A stretch of 64,000 nt of DNA from Acidimicrobiales bacterium. GTDB taxonomy: Bacteria > Actinomycetota > Acidimicrobiia > Acidimicrobiales > SZUA-35. The notes under the pieces are model-generated. The model saw only the letters and a list, made by a program, of their open reading frames with translations. It searched no databases and was not told the origin of the DNA. The DNA lies in assembly GCA_028285495.1 (NCBI GenBank), contig JANQPB010000044.1, positions 62,001-126,000 of the forward strand, read 5' to 3'. Below, piece after piece: positions 16,068 through 27,013 of the stretch (the stretch's first letter is position 1; each line of letters opens with the position of its first letter). Both the position numbers and the translations under genes were made by a program.

Positions 16068-16367
16068 ATGGCTGCGCCGCTCGAGGTGAGCGACCCGAAG
16101 GTCGATGTCGTCGTCGACGCCCTCGCAGACGAGGACCGCCCGTGGGTGGTGATCGTCTGGAACGATCCCATCAATCTGATGACCTATGTGGCCTTCGTGT
16201 TCCGCAAGCTGTTCGGCTACAGCGAGGCCAAGGCCAACAAGCTGATGCTCGACGTGCACCACAAGGGCCGGGCGACCGTGTCGAGCGGAACGCGGACCGA
16301 GGCCGAACGAGACGTGAAGCGCCTCCACAGCCACGGGCTGTGGGCCACGATGGAACACGACGAGTAG
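16068..16367 (+). CDS. clpS: ATP-dependent Clp protease adaptor ClpS
   Basis: ClpS hands N-degron substrates to ClpC/ClpA with ClpP. The 99-residue product has the substrate pocket residues in VIVWNDPINLMTYV and the helix VFRKLFGYSEAKANKLMLDVHHKG, including the conserved VH pair, then ERDV and the C-terminal HGLWATM strand. The start is set by the ATG just before AAPLEV. In actinobacteria clpS is normally followed by a DUF2017 gene, as here. The GC-rich 110 bases before it hold no other gene. Confidence 0.93.
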   Translation: MAAPLEVSDPKVDVVVDALADEDRPWVVIVWNDPINLMTYVAFVFRKLFGYSEAKANKLMLDVHHKGRATVSSGTRTEAERDVKRLHSHGLWATMEHDE

Positions 16368-16389
16368 CCGGCCGAGGGAGACGTCGTCC

Positions 16390-16887
16390 GTGGGACTGTT
16401 CCGACGCGAGAGGCCGTTCCAACCGATCGGCGATGACACCTACCGGGTCAACGTGCCGATCGAGACCAGGCGGGGCCTGCTGTCGCTGGCCGAGGAGCTC
16501 GGCGAGGCGCAGACCGGCGACCGGCCGGAGCTCCGGCGCCTCTTCCCCACCGCCTACCCGGACGACCCGGAGCGCGACGCCGGCTTCCAGATCTTCGCCC
16601 GCGACGAGCTGATCGAGCGGCGGAAGGAGGCGATCGACGTCATCCGGTCGACCGTCGAGGCCGACACGCTGACCGGCGAGGAGCTGTCGGCGTGGATGGG
16701 CATCGTCAACGACTTCCGACTCGTGCTCGGCACGATGCTCGACGTCAGCGAGGACGACGACGAGATCGACGTCGAGGCGCCCGAGGCCGGGGCCAAGATC
16801 CTCTACCACGAGCTGGGGCAGCTGGTCAGCGCCATGGTCGACGCCTTGATGACGTCGCTGCCCGAGGTCGACGACGACGAGCGCTGA
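16390..16887 (+). CDS. DUF2017 family protein
   Basis: This 165-residue acidic, mostly helical protein has no membrane segment. The DUF2017 family is actinobacterial and nearly always follows clpS, suggesting a role in regulated proteolysis that has not been shown. Recognisable parts are RVNVPIETRRGLLSLAEEL near the start and the central LSAWMGIVNDFRLVLGTML helix. Translation starts at GTG, 22 bases after clpS, behind GAGGGAGA. The following 185 bases up to the tRNA genes contain no gene I can support. Confidence 0.85.
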   Translation: MGLFRRERPFQPIGDDTYRVNVPIETRRGLLSLAEELGEAQTGDRPELRRLFPTAYPDDPERDAGFQIFARDELIERRKEAIDVIRSTVEADTLTGEELSAWMGIVNDFRLVLGTMLDVSEDDDEIDVEAPEAGAKILYHELGQLVSAMVDALMTSLPEVDDDER

Positions 16888-17072
16888 TCGGAGCCATCCC
16901 GGCCGATCGCGGCCCTTCCCGGCCGACCACGGCCGCAGCCGGACACAGCACGCCGGACGGGTCCGAATCGCACGGGCGCCCGTCCGGAGGCCCGGTGTAT
17001 CCTGCCGGCTACCCTGATAGGGTGAGGCGGCCCTCCACGCAGGTTCGATTCGAATCGTGAGTGCCGTTTCCG

Positions 17073-17145
17073 GCCCCCATCGTTCAGCGGCCTAGGACGC
17101 CTGCCTTTCACGCAGGTAACACGGGTTCAAATCCCGTTGGGGGTG
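17073..17145 (+). tRNA. tRNA-Glu (anticodon TTC)
   Basis: A complete 73-nt cloverleaf is visible: a 7-bp acceptor stem (with a terminal G-U pair), an anticodon loop with TTC, and a T-arm ACGGG/CCCGT around TTCAAAT. No CCA is encoded. It is first of three tRNA genes in a row. Confidence 0.96.
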
Positions 17146-17211
17146 CGACGGGAGGCAGTACGCTTCCCTCGGCAACACCAGCAATACCGAAGCAATGCCA
17201 TAGCAGTACAA

Positions 17212-17286
17212 GGTCCCGTAGTGCAGTCTGGAGTGCACGCCGCCCTGTCAAGGCGGAGGTCGCGAGTTCAAATCTCGTCGGGACCG
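17212..17286 (+). tRNA. tRNA-Asp (anticodon GTC)
   Basis: This is a 75-nt cloverleaf with acceptor stem GGTCCCG/CGGGACC, anticodon loop CTGTCAA giving GTC, and T-loop TTCAAAT. The discriminator base is G, as expected for tRNA-Asp. No CCA is encoded. Confidence 0.96.
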
Positions 17287-17315
17287 CGCCAGCACCCCTT
17301 CGGGGATGGCTGCGG

Positions 17316-17388
17316 GGTCGGGTAGCTCAGTTGGTAGAGCGACCGCCTGAAAAGCGGTAGGTCACCGGATCGACGCCGGTCCCGACCA
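17316..17388 (+). tRNA. tRNA-Phe (anticodon GAA)
   Basis: This is a 73-nt cloverleaf with acceptor stem GGTCGGG/CCCGACC, D-arm AGCTCAGTTGGTAGAGC, anticodon loop CTGAAAA giving GAA, and discriminator A. It is the last tRNA of the cluster. Its 3' end is partly repeated about 190 bases downstream. Confidence 0.96.
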
Positions 17389-17583
17389 CCTCACGAATGC
17401 AGGCCAGATCCCACCGATCTGGCCTGTTTCGCTTTTTTGCCGCGTCTGTGAATCGATTGTCCCCTATGGAGAACAAGGCATTTCTCTCAAGCGGGGAATC
17501 GAAGCGAAGCAACCCCATGCCTATGTCCAAAAGATTTTTCTCTGCCAAACGGCTCACAGGTGCGCCGGTCCGACCGACCACCT
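17374..17583 (+). repeat. Imperfect direct repeat of the tRNA-Phe 3' end
   Basis: The last bases of tRNA-Phe (17374-17391, CGCCGGTCCCGACCACCT) recur at 17563-17583 with a 3-base insertion. The copies flank the terminator and part of a low-GC patch. This is the pattern left by site-specific integration at a tRNA 3' end, but the second copy also forms an ACAGGTG/CACCTGT inverted repeat, so chance is possible. No integrase is present. Confidence 0.4.
17400..17438 (+). terminator. Terminator of the tRNA cluster
   Basis: A stem of 10-11 perfect base pairs (17400-17410 with 17416-17426), a 5-nt loop and a T-rich tail ending in six Ts form a classic intrinsic terminator 12 bases after tRNA-Phe. Confidence 0.93.
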
Positions 17584-17791
17584 GTCTTGAATATTGATGC
17601 ATCTACGATCGCTTTTGCGAGTGGAGTGAACCACTTTCTCTCCGAATTGCCGTAAGCTAACGGAGACCAACTTCGCGGGCGGTCGAGACTTGGGCACACG
17701 GCGTCCAGAGATGGACCTCCAACGCCATTGCGTGCACCAGGCGTGAAATACCACTGTCCTGTCGTTCGAACCAGAGGAAGTACCAAACGCC
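17439..17791. other. Low-GC intergenic patch without a gene
   Basis: About 350 bases have roughly 50-55% GC by eye, against about 72% around them. I see no credible coding frame and no recognised RNA. The right end must hold the promoter of the following gene; a GAGGAAG ribosome site lies 11 bases before its ATG. The composition suggests acquired or non-coding DNA. Confidence 0.5.
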
Positions 17792-18199
17792 ATGGCGGCT
17801 AAGAAGTCACAGATGACCGAAGATCACAAGCAAGCCCTCGCCGTCGGCCGGGCCGAGGGCCGCATGGTCCGGGCCTACCTGGAGGCGCTGGAGTCGAGCA
17901 AGCCGAAGCGGGGCCGGAAGCGGACCAAGGATTCGATCTCCCGCCGGCTCGACCGCATCGAGGCCGAGCTCGAAGAGGCGGATCCGTTGAAGCGCCTCCA
18001 GCTCACCCAGGAGCAGCTGGATCTGGCCGATGAGCTCGAGCAAATGGACTCCGGCATCGACCTGACCCGACTGGAGACCGACTTCACCAAGGTGGCCAAG
18101 GGCTACGCCGAGCGCAAGGGCATCACCTATGCCGCCTTCCGCCAGATCGGCGTGCCGGCTGCGGTGCTCAAGAAGGCCGGGATCTCCCGGGCCGCCTGA
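17792..18199 (+). CDS. Conserved actinobacterial protein of unknown function
   Basis: The 135-residue, highly charged and mainly helical product resembles a small protein family that I recall from many actinobacteria; its function is unknown. A basic KPKRGRKRTKDSISRRL segment (about 37-53) resembles an AT-hook followed by a helix. A coiled-coil-like stretch with many Glu/Leu (54-90) and a C-terminal GITYAAFRQIGVPAAVLKKA helix-turn-helix-like end follow. DNA binding or nucleoid association is possible but inferred. Codon use matches the genome, unlike the low-GC DNA just upstream. Confidence 0.75.
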   Translation: MAAKKSQMTEDHKQALAVGRAEGRMVRAYLEALESSKPKRGRKRTKDSISRRLDRIEAELEEADPLKRLQLTQEQLDLADELEQMDSGIDLTRLETDFTKVAKGYAERKGITYAAFRQIGVPAAVLKKAGISRAA

Positions 18200-18278
18200 T
18201 CACCGGCGGGGCCTGCACGCCCCGGCGATCGGTTTGCCGGCCCGAGCCGGCGCGACGTTTCGCCTCGAGCGGAACCCG

Positions 18279-18305
18279 AGGTCCCGGTGCTTCGCACCGG
18301 GACCT
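18279..18305. terminator. Perfect hairpin between convergent genes
   Basis: A 12-bp perfect stem (18279-18290 with 18294-18305) with a 3-nt loop lies exactly between the upstream gene and the purB stop. It can serve both strands. Its GGTCCCGGTGC core recurs at other gene ends in the window. Confidence 0.75.
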
Positions 18306-19721
18306 TTACGCGATAGCCGACCCCCGGTAGGCGTTCTCGCCCCGCTCGACGCCGATGGCCTCGACCCGCTCGACGAAGCTGGCGACCTGCGCCTCGACGG
18401 TGCCGAGCAGCGCCCCCCGATCGGCGATCATCGCCTCGAGCGCAGCCCGATCACCGGGATAGCGGGCATCCGCGGCGAGCGCGTCCAGCAGCGTCACGCC
18501 GCCGTCCGCGCCGCGGCGCATGGCCAATGCGGCCTCGACCGCATGATCCTTGATCAGCTCGTGGGCCTCTTCCCGGCCGAGCCCGTTGCGGACGGCGTGC
18601 ATCAGCAGCTTCGTGGTGGCCAGGAACGGTAGATAGCGCCGGATCTCGGCGTCGATCACCTCGGGGAAGACACCGAAATCCCGGAGCACGGCGAAGGTCG
18701 TCTCGTACAGGCCGTCCAGGGCGAAGAACGCATCGGGGACGACGACCCGCCGCACCACCGAACACGACACGTCGCCCTCGTTCCACTGATCGCCGGCCAG
18801 ACCGGCGGCCATCGTCAGGTGTCCACGGAGGATCGTGTAGAGCCCATTGATCCGCTCGCACGACCGGGTATTCATCTTGTGGGGCATGGCCGACGAACCG
18901 ACCTGGCCGGCGGCGAAGCCCTCGGTGGCCAGGTCATGGCCGGCCATCAGTCGGATCGACAGCGCCAGGTTGGCCGGCCCCGAGCCGAGTTGGACCAGTG
19001 CCGAGACGATCTCGAGGTCACGGGAACGGGGATAGACCTGGCCGACGGCGCCGAGCACCCGGGGGACCCCGAGGTGCGCAGCGACCCGCCGCTCGAGCTC
19101 GGCGACCCGGTCGGGAGTGCCGAGCAGGTCGAGCTGGTCCTGCTGCGAGCCGACGGGGCCCTTGATGCCGCGGATGGCGAAGCCCTCCTGGACGGCCCGC
19201 AGGTGCCGGTGGGCCCCGAGCAGTTCCTCGCCGACCTGGGCCAGCCGCTTCCCGACCGTCGTCGGCTGGGCCGGCACGTTGTGCGTCCGGCCGACGATCA
19301 TGGTCGACGCCTCCGCTTCGGCCAGGTCGGCCAGGACGACCAGGACGGCCCTGGTCCGCCGCTCGACCAGATCGAGGGCCCGCCACTGGACGAGTTGCTC
19401 GACGTTCTCCGTGAGGTCGCGGCTGGTCAGGCCCTTGTGCACGTCCTGGCGCCCGGCCAGGTCGCTGAACTCGTCGAGCCTGGCCTTGACGTCGTGCTTG
19501 ATCTCGAGGTCCCGCTTGTCGATCGATGCCAGGTCGACCTCCTCGATCACCGATCGGTAGTCGGCGACGGCGGCCGGGTCGACGTCGAGGCCGAGCTCGA
19601 TCTGCGCGTCGAGCACGGCGACCCAGAACCGCCGCTCCAGCACGACCCGCTCCCGCCGATCGAAGATCTCGGCCATCGCCGCGCTGGCGTAGCGCTCGGC
19701 CAGGATGTTGGGAATGGTCAT
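18306..19721 (-). CDS. purB: Adenylosuccinate lyase
   Basis: PurB cleaves SAICAR and adenylosuccinate in purine synthesis. Read from the ATG at 19721 (MTIPNILAERY), which follows CGAGGAGC, it has 471 residues, normal for the family. Motifs include the N-terminal ERYAS, the TSRDLTENVEQL block, GRTHNVPAQPTTVGKR and the fumarase/lyase signature GSSAMPHKMNTR with the catalytic serine loop. purA, the enzyme just before it in the pathway, lies 1.5 kb away on the same strand but is separated by an opposing gene. Confidence 0.95.
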   Translation of the reverse strand: MTIPNILAERYASAAMAEIFDRRERVVLERRFWVAVLDAQIELGLDVDPAAVADYRSVIEEVDLASIDKRDLEIKHDVKARLDEFSDLAGRQDVHKGLTSRDLTENVEQLVQWRALDLVERRTRAVLVVLADLAEAEASTMIVGRTHNVPAQPTTVGKRLAQVGEELLGAHRHLRAVQEGFAIRGIKGPVGSQQDQLDLLGTPDRVAELERRVAAHLGVPRVLGAVGQVYPRSRDLEIVSALVQLGSGPANLALSIRLMAGHDLATEGFAAGQVGSSAMPHKMNTRSCERINGLYTILRGHLTMAAGLAGDQWNEGDVSCSVVRRVVVPDAFFALDGLYETTFAVLRDFGVFPEVIDAEIRRYLPFLATTKLLMHAVRNGLGREEAHELIKDHAVEAALAMRRGADGGVTLLDALAADARYPGDRAALEAMIADRGALLGTVEAQVASFVERVEAIGVERGENAYRGSAIA

Positions 19722-19933
19722 CGGGCCAGCGCTCCTCGGCTGTGATCGGGTCGTCCGACCCCTTCTCACCTGGCCAGTCTATGGCATCACCCCGGGGCCC
19801 GGCCCCGGCCGATCGGGTGGCCGGCCCGGCGGGCCGGCCGAGGCGGTCGGCATCTCAAGCCCGTTCCTGGCGGGGCCGATGTCTGGAGGACGGGTCCCGA
19901 CCTCACCCGTGGACCGCTCCTCCCGGGGGAACG

Positions 19934-21187
19934 ATGTACGGACGTTGCGAAACCGATCCCTTCGACCAGGCCATCGACGTCTGCGATTCGTGCTACGGCG
20001 AGTTCTGCGAGTCGTGCCTGGTCACCACCAAGGCCCGCAAGCATCCGATCTGCAAGGAGTGCGCGCTGATCTCCTCGGGTATCCGACCGGGGGCCAAGCC
20101 GCTGCTCCGTGGCTCGAAGCGGACGGCCGCCGAGCGCCGGAAGGGGCTGCGGGAGGCGCCGATCGAGGTGCGGAGCTTCGCCTACTTCGACGACGTCGAG
20201 TCGGCGCCGGCCGACGGCGCCGGGACGGTCCAGGCTCCGCCGGAGGGCACCGACCCGGATCTGGCCGGCGCCGGACCGACCCGGGCCGCACCAGCAACGG
20301 CCGGCGCGGCCTCATCCGATCCCGCCCCGACCGAGGCCGAGCCCGCCGGCGGCGGACCGGCGGACCAACGCTCGACGAGTCCCGAGCCCGACGACGACGC
20401 CGATGGCGACGCCGTCCCGGGCGATCCGGCCGGCCCCGAGCCGGTCGACGCCGGGCTCGCCGACACGCGGCCGATGGCACCCGTGGCCGAGGCCGACGAG
20501 CCGAGCGCAGCGCAAGAGGAGCGGCGTCACCCGTTCCTGCCCGACGTCGTGCTGGCCGAGCGCGAACCGGCCGAGCCGGCCCCGACCGGGATGGCCGCCC
20601 TGGCCGAGCACGCCGGTCAGCCGGCGATCCCCGATCCGATCGACGTCGTCGCCATCGACGAGCCCCCGCCCTGGTCGTCGCCGGGTACCGGCGGCGAGGT
20701 CGCCTCACCCTGGCCGACCCAACCGGCCGACGAGACCGCCCCATCCTCACCCTGGCCGACCCAACCGGCCGACGAGACCGCCCCATCCACACCATGGCCG
20801 ACCCAACCGGCCGACGAGACCGACCCATCCACACCATGGCCGACCAACGAGCCGGGGGCCGACGCCGCCGATGCCCCGGCGCCCTGGACCCCCGGGTCGG
20901 CCACCGAGGCCGCCGCGGACACCCGAGCTGGGCTGACCCAGGCGGAGCCAGCCGAGACCGCACCGGCCGCGCCGACGCCGACGGTCCACAAGCCGGTCAC
21001 CGACGGGTTCGAGTGGGTCAGCCAGATGCCGGCCCGCGGTGCCTCGCCGCCGCTCCCCTCAAGGTCGGCCGGCGCGGCGTCGCCCGGTCACCGGCCAGAG
21101 GATCGGGGCGCCATCGCCACCGTCGAACGAGCACCGGCCGGCCTCCCCAGGCGCCGCCCGCCCCGGCGGGCCGACGGCGACCACTGA
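19934..21187 (+). CDS. Zinc-binding (B-box-like) protein with long disordered tail
   Basis: The 417-residue product starts with a Cys-rich module (C5, C17, C20, C25, C28, C40, C43) resembling a B-box zinc finger, common at the N-terminus of actinobacterial proteins of unknown role. A short basic region (about 55-75) follows. The remaining 330 residues are rich in Pro, Ala, Asp and Glu and should be disordered. They include four copies of a PWPTQPADETAPS-type unit. No membrane helix is present. A protein-interaction scaffold is plausible, but no function can be named. The ATG follows GGGGGAACG. Confidence 0.7.
   Translation: MYGRCETDPFDQAIDVCDSCYGEFCESCLVTTKARKHPICKECALISSGIRPGAKPLLRGSKRTAAERRKGLREAPIEVRSFAYFDDVESAPADGAGTVQAPPEGTDPDLAGAGPTRAAPATAGAASSDPAPTEAEPAGGGPADQRSTSPEPDDDADGDAVPGDPAGPEPVDAGLADTRPMAPVAEADEPSAAQEERRHPFLPDVVLAEREPAEPAPTGMAALAEHAGQPAIPDPIDVVAIDEPPPWSSPGTGGEVASPWPTQPADETAPSSPWPTQPADETAPSTPWPTQPADETDPSTPWPTNEPGADAADAPAPWTPGSATEAAADTRAGLTQAEPAETAPAAPTPTVHKPVTDGFEWVSQMPARGASPPLPSRSAGAASPGHRPEDRGAIATVERAPAGLPRRRPPRRADGDH
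20705..20848 (+). repeat. 42-bp tandem repeat inside a coding gene
   Basis: Three near-identical 42-bp units (20705-20746, 20747-20788, 20789-20830) and a partial fourth encode PWPTQPADET repeats. The first two units are identical by eye. Such a recent in-frame expansion may vary between strains. Confidence 0.9.
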
Positions 21188-21277
21188 TCGCCGGCGTCGC
21201 CGGACCCGTCGCCGGCAGCGCGGATCGGACCGACGTCGACCGGCGGACCGGTGACCCCGCCGTTCGGGATCAGCGAC

Positions 21278-22555
21278 CTACGACAGGTGCAGGAACTGGG
21301 TCCGGCCCGGGCCGGTGGACACCAGGCTGATCGGCACCCCGACCTGGTCCTGGATCAGCTCCAGGTAGGTGTGGGCGGCGGCCGGGAGGTGGCGGGGCTC
21401 GGTGGCGCTGCTGAGGTCGGTCCGCCAGCCGGGCAGCTCCTCGTAGACGGGGACGGCGTCGTGCAGGTCGCTCTGGTGGTACGGCAGCTTGTCGGTGCGG
21501 ACGCCGTCGATCTCGTAGCCGACGCAGACCTTGACCGTCTCGAACGTGTCGAGCACGTCGAGCTTGGTGATGGCCAGGTCGGTCAGGCTGTTGAGCCGGA
21601 CGGCGTGGCGCAGCATCACGGCGTCGAACCAGCCAGGCCGACGGCGCCGACCGGTGTTGGTGCCGTACTCGTGGCCGATGTCGACCATCTTGTCGCCGTC
21701 GTCGTCGAAGAGCTCGGTCGGGAACGGTCCGGCCCCGACCCGGGTCACGTAGGCCTTGGCGATGCCGAGCACCCGGTCGATGTGGCGGGGTCCGACGCCG
21801 GTGCCGGCGCAGGCGCCGCCGGCTGTCGGGTTCGACGACGTCACGAACGGGTAGGTGCCGTGGTCGAGGTCGAGGAAGGTGGCCTGGGCCCCCTCGAACA
21901 GCACGTGCTGGCCGCTCTCCAGGGCGGTGTGGATCAGGTCGGTGGTGTCGGCGATGTGCGGGCGCAACGGCTCGAGGCACTCGCCGAGGATCTTGTCGGC
22001 CAGGCCGTCCGGGTCGACGGGGAGCCGGTTGAAGACCTTGGTCAGCACCTTGTTGTGGTGGCTGAGGGCGGCGGCCAGCTTCTCCCGGAAGATCTGCTCG
22101 TCGAGCAGGTCCTGGACCCGGACCCCCATCCGGGTGGCCTTGTCGGCGTACGTCGGCCCGATGCCCCGCTTGGTCGTGCCCAGCTTGGACTTGCCGAGGT
22201 GCCGCTCCTGCAGCGCGTCGAGCTGCTGGTGGTAGGGCATGATCAGGTGGGCGTTGCCGGACACCCGCAGGTTCCTGGTGTCGATGCCGCGGCGGTTGAG
22301 CATGTCGAGCTCGGCCAGCAGCACGAACGGGTCGACGACGACGCCGTTGCCGATCACCGGCTCGATGTGGTCGTACAGCACGCCGCTGGGCACCAGCTGC
22401 AGGGCGAAGGTCTCGTCGTCGACCACCAGGGTGTGGCCGGCGTTGTGGCCGCCCTGGTAGCGGACCACCATCGACATCTCCTTGGCCAGGAGATCGGTGA
22501 ACTTCCCCTTGCCCTCGTCACCCCACTGGGTTCCGACCACAATCGTCGCAGGCAC
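21278..22555 (-). CDS. purA: Adenylosuccinate synthetase
   Basis: PurA joins IMP and aspartate with GTP, the first step from IMP to AMP. The 425-residue product begins PATIVVGTQWGDEGKGK, carrying the IMP/GTP loop. It has the HNAGHT motif, GIGPTYADK, the GAQATFLDLDHGTYPFVTSSN block and the C-terminal GPGRTQFLHL. The GTG at 22555 is chosen because it begins the conserved first strand; a GGGAG motif abuts it closely. An upstream extension would be low-complexity. It is divergent from a MerR-type regulator only 52 bases away. Confidence 0.95.
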   Translation of the reverse strand: MPATIVVGTQWGDEGKGKFTDLLAKEMSMVVRYQGGHNAGHTLVVDDETFALQLVPSGVLYDHIEPVIGNGVVVDPFVLLAELDMLNRRGIDTRNLRVSGNAHLIMPYHQQLDALQERHLGKSKLGTTKRGIGPTYADKATRMGVRVQDLLDEQIFREKLAAALSHHNKVLTKVFNRLPVDPDGLADKILGECLEPLRPHIADTTDLIHTALESGQHVLFEGAQATFLDLDHGTYPFVTSSNPTAGGACAGTGVGPRHIDRVLGIAKAYVTRVGAGPFPTELFDDDGDKMVDIGHEYGTNTGRRRRPGWFDAVMLRHAVRLNSLTDLAITKLDVLDTFETVKVCVGYEIDGVRTDKLPYHQSDLHDAVPVYEELPGWRTDLSSATEPRHLPAAAHTYLELIQDQVGVPISLVSTGPGRTQFLHLS

Positions 22556-22607
22556 CTCCCGATCGTAGCGGACGGGCCTTGACCCTCCATCGGGGGGAGG
22601 GTGCACG

Positions 22608-23504
22608 ATGGGCACCGTGACCGACATCCCCTCCTCGCCGCCGCCGGCCCCCGACCCGGGTCCGGGCGCCGAGCCCCTGCTCACGATCGGGTCGTTCTCC
22701 CGGGCCACCCTGGTCTCGGTCCGCTCCCTGCGGGCCTACCACGAGCGGGGCGTGCTGGTTCCGGCCGCCGTCGACCCCGCCACCGGCTACCGGGGCTACC
22801 ACCCGGGTCAGATCGCCGACGCCGTGACCCTGCGGCGGCTCCGCGAGCTCGACGTCCCGCTCGACACGATCGCCGAGATCCTGCGCGCCCGCGACCCCGA
22901 CGTCACCACCAAGCTGCTCGGCGAGCATCGGGCCGAGATGCAGGCCCGGCTGCTCGAGACCGAGCAGATCGTCGCCCGGCTCCAGCGGGCGGTCGACGAG
23001 CCGAGCCCGGACACCCCGGTCCACGTTCGCACCGTCGAGCACGCCGACGCCATCGCCATCGTCGACGACGTGGCCCCGGCCGACTATCCCGCCTTCTTCG
23101 CCGAGGCCTACGGCCGGCTCTGGTCGCTGGTGGCCGGCGGGCCGTTCGCCCTGGCCGGGCCGTCCGGGGCGCTGTTCCGGGCCGAGGTCCGCCACGACGA
23201 CCCCGACCGGGTCGTCGCCTACCTCCCGGTGACCGCCCCCGGTCCGGTCGAGGAGTCGACCGGGGCCGAGCTGGTCGAGCTGCCGGCCACCACGGTGGCG
23301 GTGGCCGTGCACGAGGGGTCCTACGACGACATCGACGCCGCCTACGCCTCGCTCGGCGCGTGGGTGGCGTACCACGGCGAGCCGACCGGCGAGGCCGTCC
23401 GCGAGGTCTACGTCGTCAGCTACGGGCAGACCGAGGACCCGAACGCGTTCCGAACCGAGATCCACTGGCCCATCCGGCCGCGACGAGAGGAGGCGGGCCC
23501 ATGA
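22608..23504 (+). CDS. MerR-family regulator with GyrI-like ligand domain
   Basis: The 298-residue protein has a MerR winged helix at about 24-95 (LTIGSFSRATLVSVRSLRAYHERG), a coiled linker, and a C-terminal GyrI-like effector-binding domain of the BmrR/SoxS type. Such proteins activate genes when a hydrophobic or cationic drug binds. It is coupled by an ATGA overlap to a small glyoxalase-like gene, a likely partner in resistance. The start may be the ATG at 22608 or GTG at 22617. It is divergent from purA and may also affect that promoter. Confidence 0.87.
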   Translation: MGTVTDIPSSPPPAPDPGPGAEPLLTIGSFSRATLVSVRSLRAYHERGVLVPAAVDPATGYRGYHPGQIADAVTLRRLRELDVPLDTIAEILRARDPDVTTKLLGEHRAEMQARLLETEQIVARLQRAVDEPSPDTPVHVRTVEHADAIAIVDDVAPADYPAFFAEAYGRLWSLVAGGPFALAGPSGALFRAEVRHDDPDRVVAYLPVTAPGPVEESTGAELVELPATTVAVAVHEGSYDDIDAAYASLGAWVAYHGEPTGEAVREVYVVSYGQTEDPNAFRTEIHWPIRPRREEAGP

Positions 23505-23854
23505 GCCTGCAGATCGGCAACATCACCTTCGACTGCGACGACCCCCAGAAGGTGGCGGCCTTCTGGTCGGCCGCGCTGGAGCGCCCGGTCGACGACGGCG
23601 GCTCGCCCTACTTCGCATCCATCGGGGTGAGCGACCCGGCGGCCCTGCCGAACTGGCTGTTCCTGGCCGTGCCCGAGGGCAAGACGGCCAAGAACCGGCT
23701 CCACCTCGACTTCGGCTCGGACGATCGGGCGGCCGACGTGGCCCGCCTCGTGGAGCTCGGCGCCACCCACGTCGCCGACAAGGACGAGTGGGGCCACTCG
23801 TGGGCGGTGCTCACCGACATCGAGGGCAACGAGTTCTGCGTCGCCCAGGTCTGA
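23501..23854 (+). CDS. Glyoxalase-like (VOC) domain protein
   Basis: This 117-residue single-domain protein belongs to the vicinal-oxygen-chelate superfamily, in the glyoxalase-like group with ITFDCDDPQKVAAFWSAAL at the start and DIEGNEFCVAQV at the end. Members bind or modify small toxic compounds. The ATG overlaps the MerR stop by 4 bases and follows GAGAGGAGG, so translation is coupled. Metal-binding residues are not obvious enough to name a reaction. Confidence 0.85.
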   Translation: MSLQIGNITFDCDDPQKVAAFWSAALERPVDDGGSPYFASIGVSDPAALPNWLFLAVPEGKTAKNRLHLDFGSDDRAADVARLVELGATHVADKDEWGHSWAVLTDIEGNEFCVAQV

Positions 23855-23890
23855 GGCCGGCGTCCGGGCGAGCCGCCGGCGGCGCCGGCG

Positions 23891-24352
23891 TCAGCGTCGC
23901 TCGTCCGGCGGCGTCAGCTCGTCGGCCCGGCGCAGGAGATCGCCGAGCACCGTCAGGTCGACGTCGTCGGCCGAGCGGAACCCGATGCTGGCCGAGCCGA
24001 TCTTGAGTCGGCTCTTGGCCAGGTCCGGTCGCCGCAGCCGGTCCTCGTACACCTGCCCCAGGTAGCGGCCGTCGTCGACGGCGTTGACGTAGAGGCTGTA
24101 GCTGTCCTTCTGGCGGGCCAACCCGACGAGGAACCACTCGACCTCCTCGCCTTTCGGGCGGGGCTGGACGATGTCGCCGTAGCCGAGGATCTGCTGGTCG
24201 GTGCCGCCCCAGAACACGCCTTCCCACAGGGTGCGGTTGCGGCCGGGCATGGCCGAGCGGATGGCGCCATCGAGGCGGTGCATCGTGTTGCGCACCGCCT
24301 CGTCGTCGAACGAGCTCAGGAAGTCATCGGGGTCGGTGTCGACACGTTCCAT
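23891..24352 (-). CDS. DUF1801 (YdhG-like) family protein
   Basis: The 153-residue product matches the DUF1801 family: a helical N-terminus, an EGVFWGG turn, the VEWFLVGLARQKDSYSLYV strands, and the closing SRLKIGSASIGFRSADDVD element. The fold is known from structures of uncharacterised proteins; the function is not established. It stands between the VOC gene (convergent) and clpB (same strand) with no sign of an operon. Confidence 0.75.
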   Translation of the reverse strand: MERVDTDPDDFLSSFDDEAVRNTMHRLDGAIRSAMPGRNRTLWEGVFWGGTDQQILGYGDIVQPRPKGEEVEWFLVGLARQKDSYSLYVNAVDDGRYLGQVYEDRLRRPDLAKSRLKIGSASIGFRSADDVDLTVLGDLLRRADELTPPDERR

Positions 24353-24452
24353 GCCGCCGACGCTAGTGCGTCGACCGGTCCTGGTTGCGGGAACGGCGAG
24401 AGCTCGCCCGGACCGCGACCAGTACGTCCGGCCGCCGCTCGGCCCCGGCCGA

Positions 24453-26966
<2,514 letters not shown>

Positions 26967-26992
26967 GATCCCAGTCTACCGGGCTTTCATAA

Positions 26993-27013
26993 GTTGACAT
27001 GCTTGCTATCAAG
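26993..27013 (-). promoter_or_regulatory. HAIR-like HspR site upstream of clpB
   Basis: Read towards clpB, the site is CTTGATA-N7-TGTCAAC, compared with the HspR consensus CTTGAGT-N7-ACTCAAG (5 and 4 of 7 matches). It lies 27 bases before the start codon in a notably AT-rich stretch that should contain the promoter. Bases 27014-27200 hold no gene. Confidence 0.55.

Noticed and set aside
20705..20848. Possible CRISPR-like array
   Set aside because: The units are directly adjacent, lack spacers and are in frame within a coding gene.
24396..24452. A terminator for clpB
   Set aside because: No convincing stem-loop with T-run was found downstream of the stop.
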